64,000 nt of DNA from TMP-86 sp044226865 (GTDB lineage: Bacteria > Pseudomonadota > Gammaproteobacteria > Steroidobacterales > Steroidobacteraceae). The translations under genes were made by a program, and so were the position numbers. The DNA lies in assembly GCA_044226865.1 (NCBI GenBank), contig JBGAGE010000005.1:310001-374000 (forward strand). The letters run 5' to 3'. Each line of letters begins with the position of its first letter. Positions within the stretch are counted from its first letter, which is position 1. Below, one piece after another: positions 8,606 to 17,325 of this stretch. The notes under the pieces were generated by a model. It did not search any database. It was given only the letters and a program-made list of their open reading frames with translations, and was not told where the DNA came from.

Positions 8606-9099
8606 CAGGCGACCCGCACGTACGCGATCCAGCGGCCGGCGAACAGGATGCCGATCCACACCGCGAGCGATGCCAGCGCCAGGCCCTTGCGCCAGCGCGT
8701 GCCGCCCTCGCCCCAGCTGTTGGTATCGACGCGGCTCTGCGTAAACAACGTGAGCCCGATGGCCATCAGCAAGAGCAGCATCTTGGATTGAAAGGCCATG
8801 TTCTGCAGCGAGCGGGCAGGCTCCGCGGTGATCATCAACATGCCGGACACCAGCAGCACCGGCAGCATCCACCAGATCACCGGCACGAAGCGCGCCGCCA
8901 CGCGCGGCAGCGGCTGTTCCGCGAACGCGACATTCAGCAGGCGCAGGTTTAGCATCAGCATCGAGGCCATCAACAGGCCAATGGCGAGGATGTGCGCGGT
9001 CTGTACGGTGGGGATGGCCCACTCCGTGCTCTGCAGCCACAGCGCCAGCGGCGTTTGCTCCAGCCATGCGCAGAAGGGATCGAGCCGCTCGATGATCAT
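8605..9099 (-). CDS. DUF6644-family four-helix membrane protein (copy 1)
   Basis: 164 residues from ATG 9099. Four hydrophobic segments (about 33-56, 75-92, 104-120, 142-158). Helix 1 reads QTAHILAIGLLMAS followed by LNLRLL, parallel to the next gene. Start and stop codons overlap with that gene. The upstream neighbour, three bases away, is the exported 2-hydroxyacid oxidase, so a membrane electron carrier for that enzyme is a reasonable guess but is not shown by the sequence. Confidence 0.75.
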   Translation of the reverse strand: MIIERLDPFCAWLEQTPLALWLQSTEWAIPTVQTAHILAIGLLMASMLMLNLRLLNVAFAEQPLPRVAARFVPVIWWMLPVLLVSGMLMITAEPARSLQNMAFQSKMLLLLMAIGLTLFTQSRVDTNSWGEGGTRWRKGLALASLAVWIGILFAGRWIAYVRVA

Positions 9100-9101
9100 G
9101 A

Positions 9102-10331
9102 TCAGTAACGCGACCAGGAGACGCTGGCGGGTTGGATGGCAGCAAGCGCCGGTGTGCCCGCCTGACGCATGATGGCTCGCAGTTCGCGCAGCAGGATCCC
9201 GAGCACCGCCTCCACGCCGGGCTGTCCAAACCCCGCGAGGCCCCACGCGTATGGCCGCCCGATGCCCACCGCCGTTGCGCCCAGTGCCAGCGCCTTGAAG
9301 ATGTCCGTGCCGCGGCGGATGCCGCCATCGATGAACACCGGCGCCCGTCCCTTCACCGCCGCCACCACCTCTGGCAGGCATTCGATCGTGGGACGCAGGG
9401 TCTCCTCATCGCGCCCGCCATGATTGGAGACGATGATGCCATCCGCGCCGTGCTGCAGGCATAGCGCCGCGTCCTCGCCGGTGACGATGCCCTTGATGAG
9501 AAGCTTGCCTTGCACCAGCTCGCGCACCCGCTTCAGGTAGTCCCAATTCACGGCGGAGGGAAAGTCCTCGGTGGCCTTGGATACGTCCAACCCTGCATAC
9601 AACGCGGCGCGGCGCGTCGGCTCATGCTCACCGTTGACATGGCAGGCTTTGCAATCGCGGGTGTCGGCGCGCATCGCGCGAAACATGGTCTCGGTGTTGC
9701 GGCCGGGCATGAGGTCCACGGTCAGCGCGATGGCGGTGCTGCCCATGCTTTCCGCGCGTTCGATGACCTTGCGAGTGATGTTCCAGTCATTGGTGGAGTA
9801 GATCTGCTGCCAAATCGGCTCACCGCGCGCCGCGGCGATATCCTGGGGAGCGGCCGAGGCGAAGCTCGAGGCCATGAATGGCAGTTTGTGCGTTGCCGCG
9901 GCGCGCGCAGCGGCTGGCTCGGCCTCGGGGTGGAACGCGCGCATGCCCGACACCGCGGACAGATACAAGGGCGCCGCCCAGGGCTTGCCGAACACCGTAC
10001 GCGTGGTGTCGAGCCTGCTCACATCCACGAAGCGATGCGAGCGGATCTGCAGGTGCGAGTAGGCCTCGTGATTGAGCAACACGGTGCGGCCGTCATCGGC
10101 GCCGGTGGCCAGATACCCGAAGTGCGCGACCGGAAGCTTGGCGCGGGCGACGGCTTCGAATTCCAGGACGTTGAGGAGTTGCGCGAGCTGCGGTTCATCG
10201 GCGGCGGCCGCCTGCGCCCAGATTTCCCGCGGCATCGACGCCAGCGCCGGCGCGGCGAGAAGCCACTGCAACAAGCGGCGCCGCAGCAGGTGCTGCGGAT
10301 GTGTGGTTCCCATCGGCGTGTTCTCCGTCAT
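9102..10331 (-). CDS. Exported FMN-dependent alpha-hydroxyacid oxidase/dehydrogenase with CxxCH motif
   Basis: 409 residues from ATG 10331 (GAGGGG upstream). A twin-Arg-like leader (RRRLLQWLLAAPALASMP) points to periplasmic export in folded form. The TIM barrel is that of lactate/glycolate oxidases: PLYLSAVSGMRAFHPEAE, ALTVDLMPGRN, then the active-site IIVSNHGGRDEE (catalytic His and Arg) and VFIDGGIRRGTDIFKALALGA for FMN phosphate. Family enzymes oxidise 2-hydroxyacids to 2-oxoacids. Unusual: a CKACH motif near residue 225, in the loop before the active-site strand, looks like a c-type haem site. It heads the DUF6644/DUF6152 cluster. Confidence 0.85.
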   Translation of the reverse strand: MTENTPMGTTHPQHLLRRRLLQWLLAAPALASMPREIWAQAAAADEPQLAQLLNVLEFEAVARAKLPVAHFGYLATGADDGRTVLLNHEAYSHLQIRSHRFVDVSRLDTTRTVFGKPWAAPLYLSAVSGMRAFHPEAEPAAARAAATHKLPFMASSFASAAPQDIAAARGEPIWQQIYSTNDWNITRKVIERAESMGSTAIALTVDLMPGRNTETMFRAMRADTRDCKACHVNGEHEPTRRAALYAGLDVSKATEDFPSAVNWDYLKRVRELVQGKLLIKGIVTGEDAALCLQHGADGIIVSNHGGRDEETLRPTIECLPEVVAAVKGRAPVFIDGGIRRGTDIFKALALGATAVGIGRPYAWGLAGFGQPGVEAVLGILLRELRAIMRQAGTPALAAIQPASVSWSRY

Positions 10332-10367
10332 CCCCTCGACGACAGAATACTACACGCATGCAACGCC

Positions 10368-10763
10368 TTAGGATCGCGTCCTCGTCCGGCGTGGCTTGCC
10401 CGCCATGCCGGTTTCCCAATGGACGGCATCCTCGGTCCAGATGTGATCCACCGGCGTGAAGGCGTTGGGGTCGTCCAACGTACAGATCGTCACGTCGATC
10501 TCTCCCGCCCGCGCGGAATTGGCGTAGGTCAGTGGCGTGCCGCAGTGGGCGCAGAAGCCGCGCCTCACGCCGGGCGATGACTGGACCGATGCCGGAGAAC
10601 CCGAGAGGTAGTGCAGCGCGGCTTCCGGAACCGTCACCCAGGCCACCGCATGTGCACCGGATGCGCGCTGGCAGGAACGGCAATGACACAGGGTGGGCGG
10701 GTAGATCGGTGCGGCCTCGAACTCATAGCGCACCGCGCCGCACAGGCATCCGCCGGTCAGCAT
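10368..10763 (-). CDS. GFA-family (glutathione-dependent formaldehyde-activating enzyme/CENP-V) protein
   Basis: 131 residues. The fold is a beta-sandwich with zinc sites, visible as GGCLCGAVRYEFE, CHCRSCQRASGA and GFCAHCGTPLTY, i.e. the classical Cys pattern of the GFA family. Despite the name, most members have no proven link to formaldehyde; they are often single small genes. A second GFA gene is at 22986-23459 in this window. It is a single gene with no evident operon. Confidence 0.88.
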   Translation of the reverse strand: MLTGGCLCGAVRYEFEAAPIYPPTLCHCRSCQRASGAHAVAWVTVPEAALHYLSGSPASVQSSPGVRRGFCAHCGTPLTYANSARAGEIDVTICTLDDPNAFTPVDHIWTEDAVHWETGMAGKPRRTRTRS

Positions 10764-10803
10764 GCGTGGCCTCTTGACACGCGCCGCCGCCGCCCGCGCC
10801 GCA

Positions 10804-11274
10804 TCATGGCCGCCGCAACAACCGGTTGCGCCGCTGCTCGGGCGTCAACTGGCGCCAGCGCTTGCGCAATTCCTGGCGCCGTTCCGGCGGCAGCGCCTTG
10901 AAGCGCTGGAAATTCTCGCGCATGCGCGCCTGCTGCTCGGGCGGCAGGCTCTTGAAGCGATGCCAGCGCTTGCGCAATTCCTGGCGCTGCTCCGGCGGCA
11001 TGGCGCGCCATTGCCGGAAGCGATCGCGCGCCTCGCCGCGCTCGTTTTCCGACATCGACAGCCAGCGCTCGCTGCCGCGCGCCAGCGCCTGCTGGCGTTC
11101 AGGCGGCAGGCTGTTCCAGTTATCCCGGAATTTCCCGAGCAATTGCTGCTGGCCGGGCGTCAAGGATTGCCAGCTCTGTGCAGCAGCGGATTCCTGCGCC
11201 CAGGCGCTCTCGCGCGCACCGCCCGCGAATACGCCCAGCATCAAGGCCACCGTCAGCATCAAGGCTTTTTTCAT
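10804..11274 (-). CDS. DUF3106-like exported protein
   Basis: 156 residues from ATG 11274. A signal peptide (LTVALMLGVFAGGARESAWA) precedes a helical, Arg/Gln-rich body of repeated 20-residue units around W-x-SLTPGQQQLL, WNSLPPERQQAL, WRAMPPEQRQEL, FKSLPPEQQARM, FKALPPERRQEL and RQLTPEQRRNRL. The repeats resemble CpxP/Spy-like or DUF3106 envelope proteins. It is the last gene of a sigma-factor operon, a common place for this family. Confidence 0.8.
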   Translation of the reverse strand: MKKALMLTVALMLGVFAGGARESAWAQESAAAQSWQSLTPGQQQLLGKFRDNWNSLPPERQQALARGSERWLSMSENERGEARDRFRQWRAMPPEQRQELRKRWHRFKSLPPEQQARMRENFQRFKALPPERRQELRKRWRQLTPEQRRNRLLRRP

Positions 11275-11528
11275 TGCTTCGCATCCTCGTCCGGCGGCGG
11301 GTCCTCGCCGGCATCGCGCTCCTGCGCGGATGTGTGCCGGAAGTACTCCCACCACTTGGCATCATCGACGTCGTCCTGACCCAGAAACTCCAGCAGCGAA
11401 TCATCCGGCTCCGCGGCCTTGTCCCGCGCCTGATGCGCCGCATTCGCCGGCGGCGCGGCATGCGCGCCCACCGACAACAGGCTGCCGGCGAGTGCCGCCG
11501 CTGCCAGTCCACGCCGCACCCGCTTCAA
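11271..11528 (-). CDS. Small exported acidic protein in sigma-factor operon
   Basis: About 85 residues. The best start is TTG at 11528, overlapping the stop of the preceding gene, or GTG at 11519. A signal peptide (RGLAAAALAGSLLSVGAHA) is followed by an acidic region (SLLEFLGQDDVDDAKWWEYF). The phrase LEFLGQDD/DDAKWW is echoed in the preceding anti-sigma-like protein (LEFLQDDPEFYEW), so the two may be related by duplication or bind the same partner. Function unknown. Confidence 0.6.
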   Translation of the reverse strand: MKRVRRGLAAAALAGSLLSVGAHAAPPANAAHQARDKAAEPDDSLLEFLGQDDVDDAKWWEYFRHTSAQERDAGEDPPPDEDAKQ

Positions 11529-11914
11529 CCGGTGGTGCCGCTGGCGGATGCCGCACCGGCGGCATCGGATTTGTCGGCCCACTCGTAGAACTCCGGGTCA
11601 TCCTGCAGGAACTCGAGCTGATCGTTCGAGGCCACCAATTCCAGGTCCTCGATGCTGCTGCGGCCATCGGCCATGGCATTGAGCTTGTCGGACGGCGAGT
11701 GATGCATCCATATCGCCACGCCGAGCACCAAGGCGGCCGCGGCGCCGTACACTGGCGCCAGGCTCAACCAACGGGGGCGCGAGGCGGCGCCATCTGCCGC
11801 GGCGAGCGCGGCGTGCCGCGCCTGTGTCAGCCGCGAACGCGTGCGCATGTCGATGGCGTCGATGCTCTCCTCGTACAACTCGCGGCTGCGCCGCTCGAGA
11901 TCTTCTGCGCTCAT
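11525..11914 (-). CDS. Putative anti-sigma-like membrane protein (DUF3619-like)
   Basis: 129 residues from ATG 11914, overlapping the sigma-factor stop (ATGA). The N-terminal 45 residues are soluble helix (LERRSRELYEESIDAIDMRTRSR), then one membrane span (LAPVYGAAAALVLGVAIWM, about 54-72) and an acidic periplasmic tail (ELVASNDQLEFLQDDPEFYEW). Position right after an ECF sigma gene and the single-span architecture suggest anti-sigma activity. No ZAS zinc motif is present, so this is a contextual call. Confidence 0.65.
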   Translation of the reverse strand: MSAEDLERRSRELYEESIDAIDMRTRSRLTQARHAALAAADGAASRPRWLSLAPVYGAAAALVLGVAIWMHHSPSDKLNAMADGRSSIEDLELVASNDQLEFLQDDPEFYEWADKSDAAGAASASGTTG

Positions 11915-12543
11915 TCCCATACCTCGCTCAAGGTGGCGCGCAATGAATGCACGGCCCTCGAATAATGCGTCTTCACGCTGCCTTCCGTACAGCCCATGGC
12001 GGCGGCCGTTTCCGCGACGTCCATGCCTTCCAGGTTCCTCAGCATGAACGCCTCGCGCTGGCGCGCGGGCAACGCGCGCAGGGCTCGTTCCAACTGCTGC
12101 ATGGCTTCGCCCTGCATCAGGCGTTCGCCGGGAAGCGGTGCGTGGTCGGCCACCTGCTCCACCGGGTTGGGCGCCTCATCTTCATCCTGCGAGGAGCCGG
12201 GCCACCAGGCCATCACCCGCCGGCGCACGGTGTGCCGGCGCTGCAGATCGCGGATGCCGTTCTGCAGGATGCGGAAGAACAACGGCCGCCATTCCTCGCT
12301 GGGCTTGCCGGCGTAATGGCGGGCCAGCTTCAACATGGCATCCTGCACCACATCCAGCGCATCGTCGGCATTGCGCAGCGACACCTGCGCCATGCGAAAG
12401 GCGCGCCGCTCGATACTGGCCAGGAATTGCTCGAGTTCGCGCGTGGTCTGCAGGGCACAATCCTTCGGTTGAGCGGCCGGGCCATTCCCCACGGAACAGG
12501 CCCAATCCGTCCATTGGCTCGAAAGCGTAACAAAGCCCGACAT
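11911..12543 (-). CDS. RNA polymerase ECF-type sigma factor
   Basis: 210 residues from ATG 12543. Region 2 is seen as RMAQVSLRNADDALDVVQDAMLKLA and region 4 as LPARQREAFMLRNLEGMDVAETAAAMGCTEGSVKTHYSRA, each quoted here only in part: DDALDVVQDAM and MGCTEGSVKTHYSRAV. The linker is Asp/Glu-rich. It starts a four-gene minus-strand operon with a single-span protein, a small exported protein and a DUF3106 protein, so it probably controls an envelope response. It is divergent from priA, 118 bases away. Confidence 0.87.
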   Translation of the reverse strand: MSGFVTLSSQWTDWACSVGNGPAAQPKDCALQTTRELEQFLASIERRAFRMAQVSLRNADDALDVVQDAMLKLARHYAGKPSEEWRPLFFRILQNGIRDLQRRHTVRRRVMAWWPGSSQDEDEAPNPVEQVADHAPLPGERLMQGEAMQQLERALRALPARQREAFMLRNLEGMDVAETAAAMGCTEGSVKTHYSRAVHSLRATLSEVWE

Positions 12544-12660
12544 ATTTCGTACCCTTGACGGCAACGGTGCGCTACCCGTATCAACGCGCCGCGGCGGAGG
12601 CGGTTGACAACCCCCGTCCAGGCGCCCGTTCTGTCCGTAACTCTTTGAAATATCTGCTCA

Positions 12661-14844
12661 ATGCCCAAGCCCATCCTGCAAATTGCGCTCGACACCCCGT
12701 TGCGGCGGGTGTTCGACTACCTGCCGCCCGCCGGCGGAGGGACCTTGCAGCCGGGCGTACGGGTGCGCGTGCCCTTCGGGCGGCGGCGCCTGATAGGGGT
12801 GCTGGTGGCGGTGGCCGCCACGTCCGAGGTGCCGGCGGCCAAGCTCAAGGCCGCGGACGAAGTGCTGGACGACGAGCCGGTGTTCGATTCCCACACCTTC
12901 GAGTTGCTGCGCTGGGCGGCGGATTACTACCACCATCCCATCGGCGAGGTGTTCGCCGCGGCCATGCCGGTGGCGGCGCGCCAGGGCCGGGCCTTGAGCG
13001 AGCGCATCGTGGAATGGTCGCTCAATGAGGCCGGGCGAGCGGAGTTCGCCACACCCACGGACCGGCGCGCCCCCAAGCGCCGTACCCTGCTCGAATGGCT
13101 GCACGCGAATCCGGCATCGCCGGTGGAGCAGATCCAGGCTGCCGGCTTTGCGAACGAACACCTGCGCGCGCTCGAGTCGCGCGGCTGGCTCGCAAGGGTC
13201 GAGACGGCGCCGGTCGCCGCGGCGCCCGCGCCAACGGCGAGCCCGGTCTCGCTGACTTCCGAACAATCGGCGTCGCTCGAGGCCATCGTAGGCTCACTCG
13301 GCCGCTTCGAGGCGCACCTGCTGTTCGGCGTCACCGGCAGCGGCAAGACCGAGGTGTACCTGCAGGCCATCGAGGCCGTGCTCACGCGCGGCGGCCAGGC
13401 GCTGGTGCTGGTGCCCGAGATCGGCCTCACGCCGCAGTTGCTCGCGCGTTTCACCGAGCGCTTCGGCGCCGGCATTGCCGTGCTGCATTCGGCGCTCACC
13501 GGCACGGACCGGCACGAAGCCTGGTGCGCTGCGCGCAGCGGCGCGGCACGCATCGTCATCGGCACGCGCTCAGCGGTGTTCACGCCGCTCCCGGATCTTG
13601 CGCTGATCATCGTCGACGAGGAGCACGACAGCTCCTTCAAGCAGCAGGAAGGCTTTCGCTACTCGGCGCGCGACCTGGCCGTGCTGCGCGCGCAACGCGC
13701 GGGCCTGCCGGTGGTGCTGGGTTCGGCCACGCCGTCTCTGGAAAGCCTGGAAAATGCCGCGGCCGAGCGCTACCGGCTGCTGCGCCTGCCGCAGCGCGCC
13801 GCCGCCAGCCAGCCCACGCGCACCACCGTGGTGGACCTGCGCCGGCAGCCCAGCGAGAACGGGCTGTCGCAGCCGGCCATGGCGGCGATCTCCTCGCATC
13901 TGGCCGCAGGCGGCCAGGTCATCGTCTTCCTGAACCGCCGCGGCTTCGCGCCCGTGCTGTTCTGCTGCGATTGCGGCTGGACCGTCACCTGCCAGCATTG
14001 CGATGCGCGCATGACCGTGCACCGGCGCATCGGGAAAGTTCGCTGCCATCACTGCGGCGCGGAAGGTCCGATCCCCGCGGCCTGCGGCGCCTGCAAGCAT
14101 CCGCTCATGCCCGTGGGCCAGGGCACCGAGCGCGTGGAGGAGACCCTGCAGCGGCTGTTCCCCGATGCAGCGCTTGCGCGCATGGACCGCGATGCGGTGA
14201 GCAGCCGCGGCCGGCTCGAAGAAGTGCTCGACAGCGTGCACAGCGGCACGGCGCGCATCCTCGTCGGCACGCAGATGCTGACCAAGGGTCATCATTTCCC
14301 CGAGGTCAGCCTGGTGGTGATCCTGGAGGCCGACCAAGGGCTGTTCGCCACCGACTATCGCGCCACCGAGCGGCTGGCGCAGATGATCACCCAGGTGGCA
14401 GGCCGCGCCGGGCGCGCCGCACGCGCCGGCGAGGTGCTGATCCAGACCCAGTACCCCGAGCATCCGCTGCTGACGCGCCTGATCCAGGCGGGTTATGAAG
14501 GTTTCGCCGTGGATGCCCTGCAGGAACGGCGCGCCGCCGCCTGGCCGCCGTTCTCGCGCCTGGCGCTGCTGCGTGCGGACGCCACGAACCCCAAGGCCGT
14601 GGATGAATTCCTGAACGCAGCGCTGCACCAGGCCCACGGCGGACAAAAGGTTAAATTGCTGGGGCCGGCCACCGCGCTGATCGCGCGTCGCGCCGACCGG
14701 CACCGCGCGCACCTGTTGATCGAGGCCGAAGGGCGGCCGGCCTTGCAGCGATTCCTGAGTGCCTGGCTGCCCAAGGTGGAGGCGCTGCGCACCCGCCAGG
14801 GCCTGCGCTGGAGCATCGATGTGGACCCGACGGAAATCGACTGA
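12661..14844 (+). CDS. priA: Primosomal protein N' (replication restart helicase PriA)
   Basis: 727 residues. N-terminal 3'-binding domain (residues 1-100), then helicase motifs: Walker A GVTGSGKTEVYLQ, DEEHDSSFKQQ (Walker B, DEEH box), VLGSATPSLES, and motifs V/VI in GTQMLTKGHHFPEVSLV and ITQVAGRAGRA. Eight Cys in the CCDCGWTVTCQHC...CHHCG...CGACK region bind two zinc ions. PriA reloads the replisome at stalled forks. It is followed by argS 22 bases downstream. Confidence 0.97.
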   Translation: MPKPILQIALDTPLRRVFDYLPPAGGGTLQPGVRVRVPFGRRRLIGVLVAVAATSEVPAAKLKAADEVLDDEPVFDSHTFELLRWAADYYHHPIGEVFAAAMPVAARQGRALSERIVEWSLNEAGRAEFATPTDRRAPKRRTLLEWLHANPASPVEQIQAAGFANEHLRALESRGWLARVETAPVAAAPAPTASPVSLTSEQSASLEAIVGSLGRFEAHLLFGVTGSGKTEVYLQAIEAVLTRGGQALVLVPEIGLTPQLLARFTERFGAGIAVLHSALTGTDRHEAWCAARSGAARIVIGTRSAVFTPLPDLALIIVDEEHDSSFKQQEGFRYSARDLAVLRAQRAGLPVVLGSATPSLESLENAAAERYRLLRLPQRAAASQPTRTTVVDLRRQPSENGLSQPAMAAISSHLAAGGQVIVFLNRRGFAPVLFCCDCGWTVTCQHCDARMTVHRRIGKVRCHHCGAEGPIPAACGACKHPLMPVGQGTERVEETLQRLFPDAALARMDRDAVSSRGRLEEVLDSVHSGTARILVGTQMLTKGHHFPEVSLVVILEADQGLFATDYRATERLAQMITQVAGRAGRAARAGEVLIQTQYPEHPLLTRLIQAGYEGFAVDALQERRAAAWPPFSRLALLRADATNPKAVDEFLNAALHQAHGGQKVKLLGPATALIARRADRHRAHLLIEAEGRPALQRFLSAWLPKVEALRTRQGLRWSIDVDPTEID

Positions 14845-14866
14845 TCGGGTAAACTGCCGGGCTTTT

Positions 14867-16627
14867 ATGAACCTCCTCATCGAACAATTGTTGACCACCG
14901 CCCTCGCCTCCCTGCCGGAGGAGTTGGCGCCAGCTGCCGCGCGCAACGTGCCCATCGAAGTGGAGCGCACGCGCGATGCGGCGCATGGGGATTTCGCCAG
15001 CAACCTGGCCATGCGCCTGGCCAAGGCGGCGCGCCAGAATCCGCGCAAGCTGGCGCAAGCGCTGGTGGCCGCGCTGCCCGCGCACGACGCCGTGCAGAAG
15101 GTGGAGATCGCCGGTGCGGGCTTCATCAATTTCTTCCTGGCTCCGGGCGCGTACCACGGCCAGATCCTCGACATCCTGCGCCAAGGCGCAGGCTACGGTT
15201 GCTCCAGCAGCGGCGCGGGCCAGAAACTCATGGTGGAGTTCGTCTCCGCCAATCCCACCGGGCCGTTGCATGTGGGCCACGGCCGGCATGCGGCCTACGG
15301 CGCCACGCTCGCCAACCTCTTCAAGGCCGTGGGCTACGACGTCGCCACGGAGTACTACATCAACGACGCCGGCCGGCAGATGGAGATCCTCGCGGTCAGC
15401 ACCTGGCTGCGCTACCTGCAGGAATGCGGCGAGCGCTTCGAGTTCCCCGCCAACGGCTATCGCGGCGATTACATCCTGCCGATCGCACGGCAATTGCATG
15501 CCAAGGCCGGCGGGTCGCTGCGCAAGAGCGCGGCGGAGATTTTCCAGGGCCTGCCGCCGGATGAGCCGCAGGGCGGCAACAAGGACGAGTACATCGATGC
15601 GGTGATCGTGCGTGCGCGCACGTTGCTCGGCGACAAGACTTTCGTCGAGGTGCTCGATCACGTGCTCTCCGATATCCTCGGCGACATCCGCGACGACCTG
15701 GCCGAGTTCGGCGTGGTGTTCGACCGCTGGTTCTCGGAGCGAAGCCTGGCCGACGATGGCTCCATCGACCGCGCGCTGGCGCAGCTCGAGGCCTCCGGCC
15801 ATGCCTATCGCAAGGACGGCGCGCTGTGGTTCAAGAGCACGGCCTACGGCGATGAGAAAGACCGCGTCATGGTGCGCGAGAACGGCATCAAGACCTACTT
15901 CGCCTCCGACATCGCCTATGTGATCAACAAGCTGCAGCGCGGCTTCGATCACCTGGTGTACGTGTGGGGCGCGGATCATCACGGCTACATCACGCGCCTG
16001 CGCGCGGGCCTAGCCGCGATGGGCGGGCCGACCGAGAAATTCGAGGTGCGCCTGGTGCAGTTCGTCACGCTGTACCGGGGCGGTGAAAAGGCGCAGATGT
16101 CGACGCGCTCGGGCGAGTTCGTCACGCTGCGCGATCTGCGCAAGGAAGTGGGCGACGATGCCGCGCGCCTGTTCTACGTGATGCGCAGCAATGACCAGCA
16201 CCTGGACTTCGACCTGGAGCTCGCCAAGTCGCGCTCCAACGACAATCCGGTGTACTACATCCAATACGCACACGCGCGCGTCGCCAGCGTCATGCGCCAG
16301 CTCGCCGAGCGCGGCCTTGCCTTCGCGCCGGCCTCCGCGTCAGCGCAGCTCGCAGCCTTGCGGGAACCGCAGGAAATGGAATTGATCAAGCGGCTCACGC
16401 AGTATCCGGAAGTGGTGGCGAACTGCGCCGCACAGCGCGCGCCGCACACGCTGGTGCATTACCTGCGCGACCTCGCCAACGACTTCCACACCAATTACAG
16501 CGCGCACCAGCTCATCGTCGCGGATGAGGCGCTGCGCAACGCGCGGCTCACGCTCGCGCTCGCCGCGCAGAACGTGATCCGCAACGGCCTCAAGCTCCTC
16601 GGCGTATCCGCGCCCGACACGATGTAG
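14867..16627 (+). CDS. argS: Arginyl-tRNA synthetase
   Basis: 586 residues from the ATG at 14867. Class I features: HIGH motif as HVGHGRH in SANPTGPLHVGHGRHAA, and the KMSKS region as KAQMSTRSGEF, a normal variant for ArgRS. N-terminal Add-1 domain (residues 1-100) and the C-terminal DALR anticodon-binding helix bundle (YIQYAHARVASVMRQL, ... FHTNYSAHQLI) are both present. It charges tRNA-Arg. Followed after six bases by a SPOR-domain gene, a common gammaproteobacterial pairing. Confidence 0.97.
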   Translation: MNLLIEQLLTTALASLPEELAPAAARNVPIEVERTRDAAHGDFASNLAMRLAKAARQNPRKLAQALVAALPAHDAVQKVEIAGAGFINFFLAPGAYHGQILDILRQGAGYGCSSSGAGQKLMVEFVSANPTGPLHVGHGRHAAYGATLANLFKAVGYDVATEYYINDAGRQMEILAVSTWLRYLQECGERFEFPANGYRGDYILPIARQLHAKAGGSLRKSAAEIFQGLPPDEPQGGNKDEYIDAVIVRARTLLGDKTFVEVLDHVLSDILGDIRDDLAEFGVVFDRWFSERSLADDGSIDRALAQLEASGHAYRKDGALWFKSTAYGDEKDRVMVRENGIKTYFASDIAYVINKLQRGFDHLVYVWGADHHGYITRLRAGLAAMGGPTEKFEVRLVQFVTLYRGGEKAQMSTRSGEFVTLRDLRKEVGDDAARLFYVMRSNDQHLDFDLELAKSRSNDNPVYYIQYAHARVASVMRQLAERGLAFAPASASAQLAALREPQEMELIKRLTQYPEVVANCAAQRAPHTLVHYLRDLANDFHTNYSAHQLIVADEALRNARLTLALAAQNVIRNGLKLLGVSAPDTM

Positions 16628-16633
16628 GACGCG

Positions 16634-17191
16634 GTGAGCAAGGACTACAAAACCCGCAAGCGCCGCAACGACGGCTTTTCCGGCTGGCTGGGCTTGGGGT
16701 TGGGCCTTGCGCTGGGCCTCGCGATTGCGATGGTCATCTACGTCAAGGATCACAAGAGCAACAGCAACGGCGAGGCATCCGCGCAGGAGAAACCAGCGAA
16801 GCGCGAGCGGCGCAAACCCGCCGACACCGACGTCGCGGACGAAGAGCCCTCCAAGGCCTACGACTTCTACGACATGCTGCCGAAGTTCGAAGTGGTGGTG
16901 CCGGAGAAGGAAAAGGACGTCAAGCCGGACTTGCGCGCAGTCCCCGAGACGCGCCCCGGCACCTATGTGCTGCAGGCCGGCTCGTACAAGAACTTCGGCG
17001 ATGCCGACCGCATTCGCGCGCAGCTCGCGTTGCAGGGCATCGAATCCAAGGTGCAGAAGGTGTCGGTGGATGCGGATACCTGGCACCGCATCCGCATCGG
17101 TCCTATCTCCAATCTCGATGAGCTCAATCGCATGCGCCAGAAACTGCGCAAGGCCGACATCGACGTGATCGTGGTGCGCGTCGGCGACTGA
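16634..17191 (+). CDS. SPOR-domain cell-division protein, FtsN-like
   Basis: 185 residues from GTG. Single membrane span at about 16-37 (GWLGLGLGLALGLAIAMVIYV), a charged linker, and a C-terminal SPOR domain at about 110-183 (YVLQAGSYKNFGDADRIRAQL, IESKVQKVSV, WHRIRIGPISNLDELNRMRQ). SPOR domains bind glycan strands stripped of peptides at the septum. Placement after argS is typical for ftsN-like genes in this class. Whether it performs the essential FtsN activation step cannot be judged from sequence. Confidence 0.9.
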   Translation: MSKDYKTRKRRNDGFSGWLGLGLGLALGLAIAMVIYVKDHKSNSNGEASAQEKPAKRERRKPADTDVADEEPSKAYDFYDMLPKFEVVVPEKEKDVKPDLRAVPETRPGTYVLQAGSYKNFGDADRIRAQLALQGIESKVQKVSVDADTWHRIRIGPISNLDELNRMRQKLRKADIDVIVVRVGD

Positions 17192-17325
17192 AAGCCCCGT
17201 ACGGCCTGACGGCACGCCCCCTTAAGGATCCTGACGTGTCGCCTTCCCGCGCCACGCGCCGCTTCATTGCAATCGCGTTACACTCACATGACAACGTCAT
17301 TGCACCGCCTTCAAGGAACCGAAGT

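Noticed and set aside
13570..15174. Long open frame antisense to priA and argS
   Set aside because: GC-rich codon shadow of priA; no start signal, no recognisable domain, while priA motifs are complete on the other strand.
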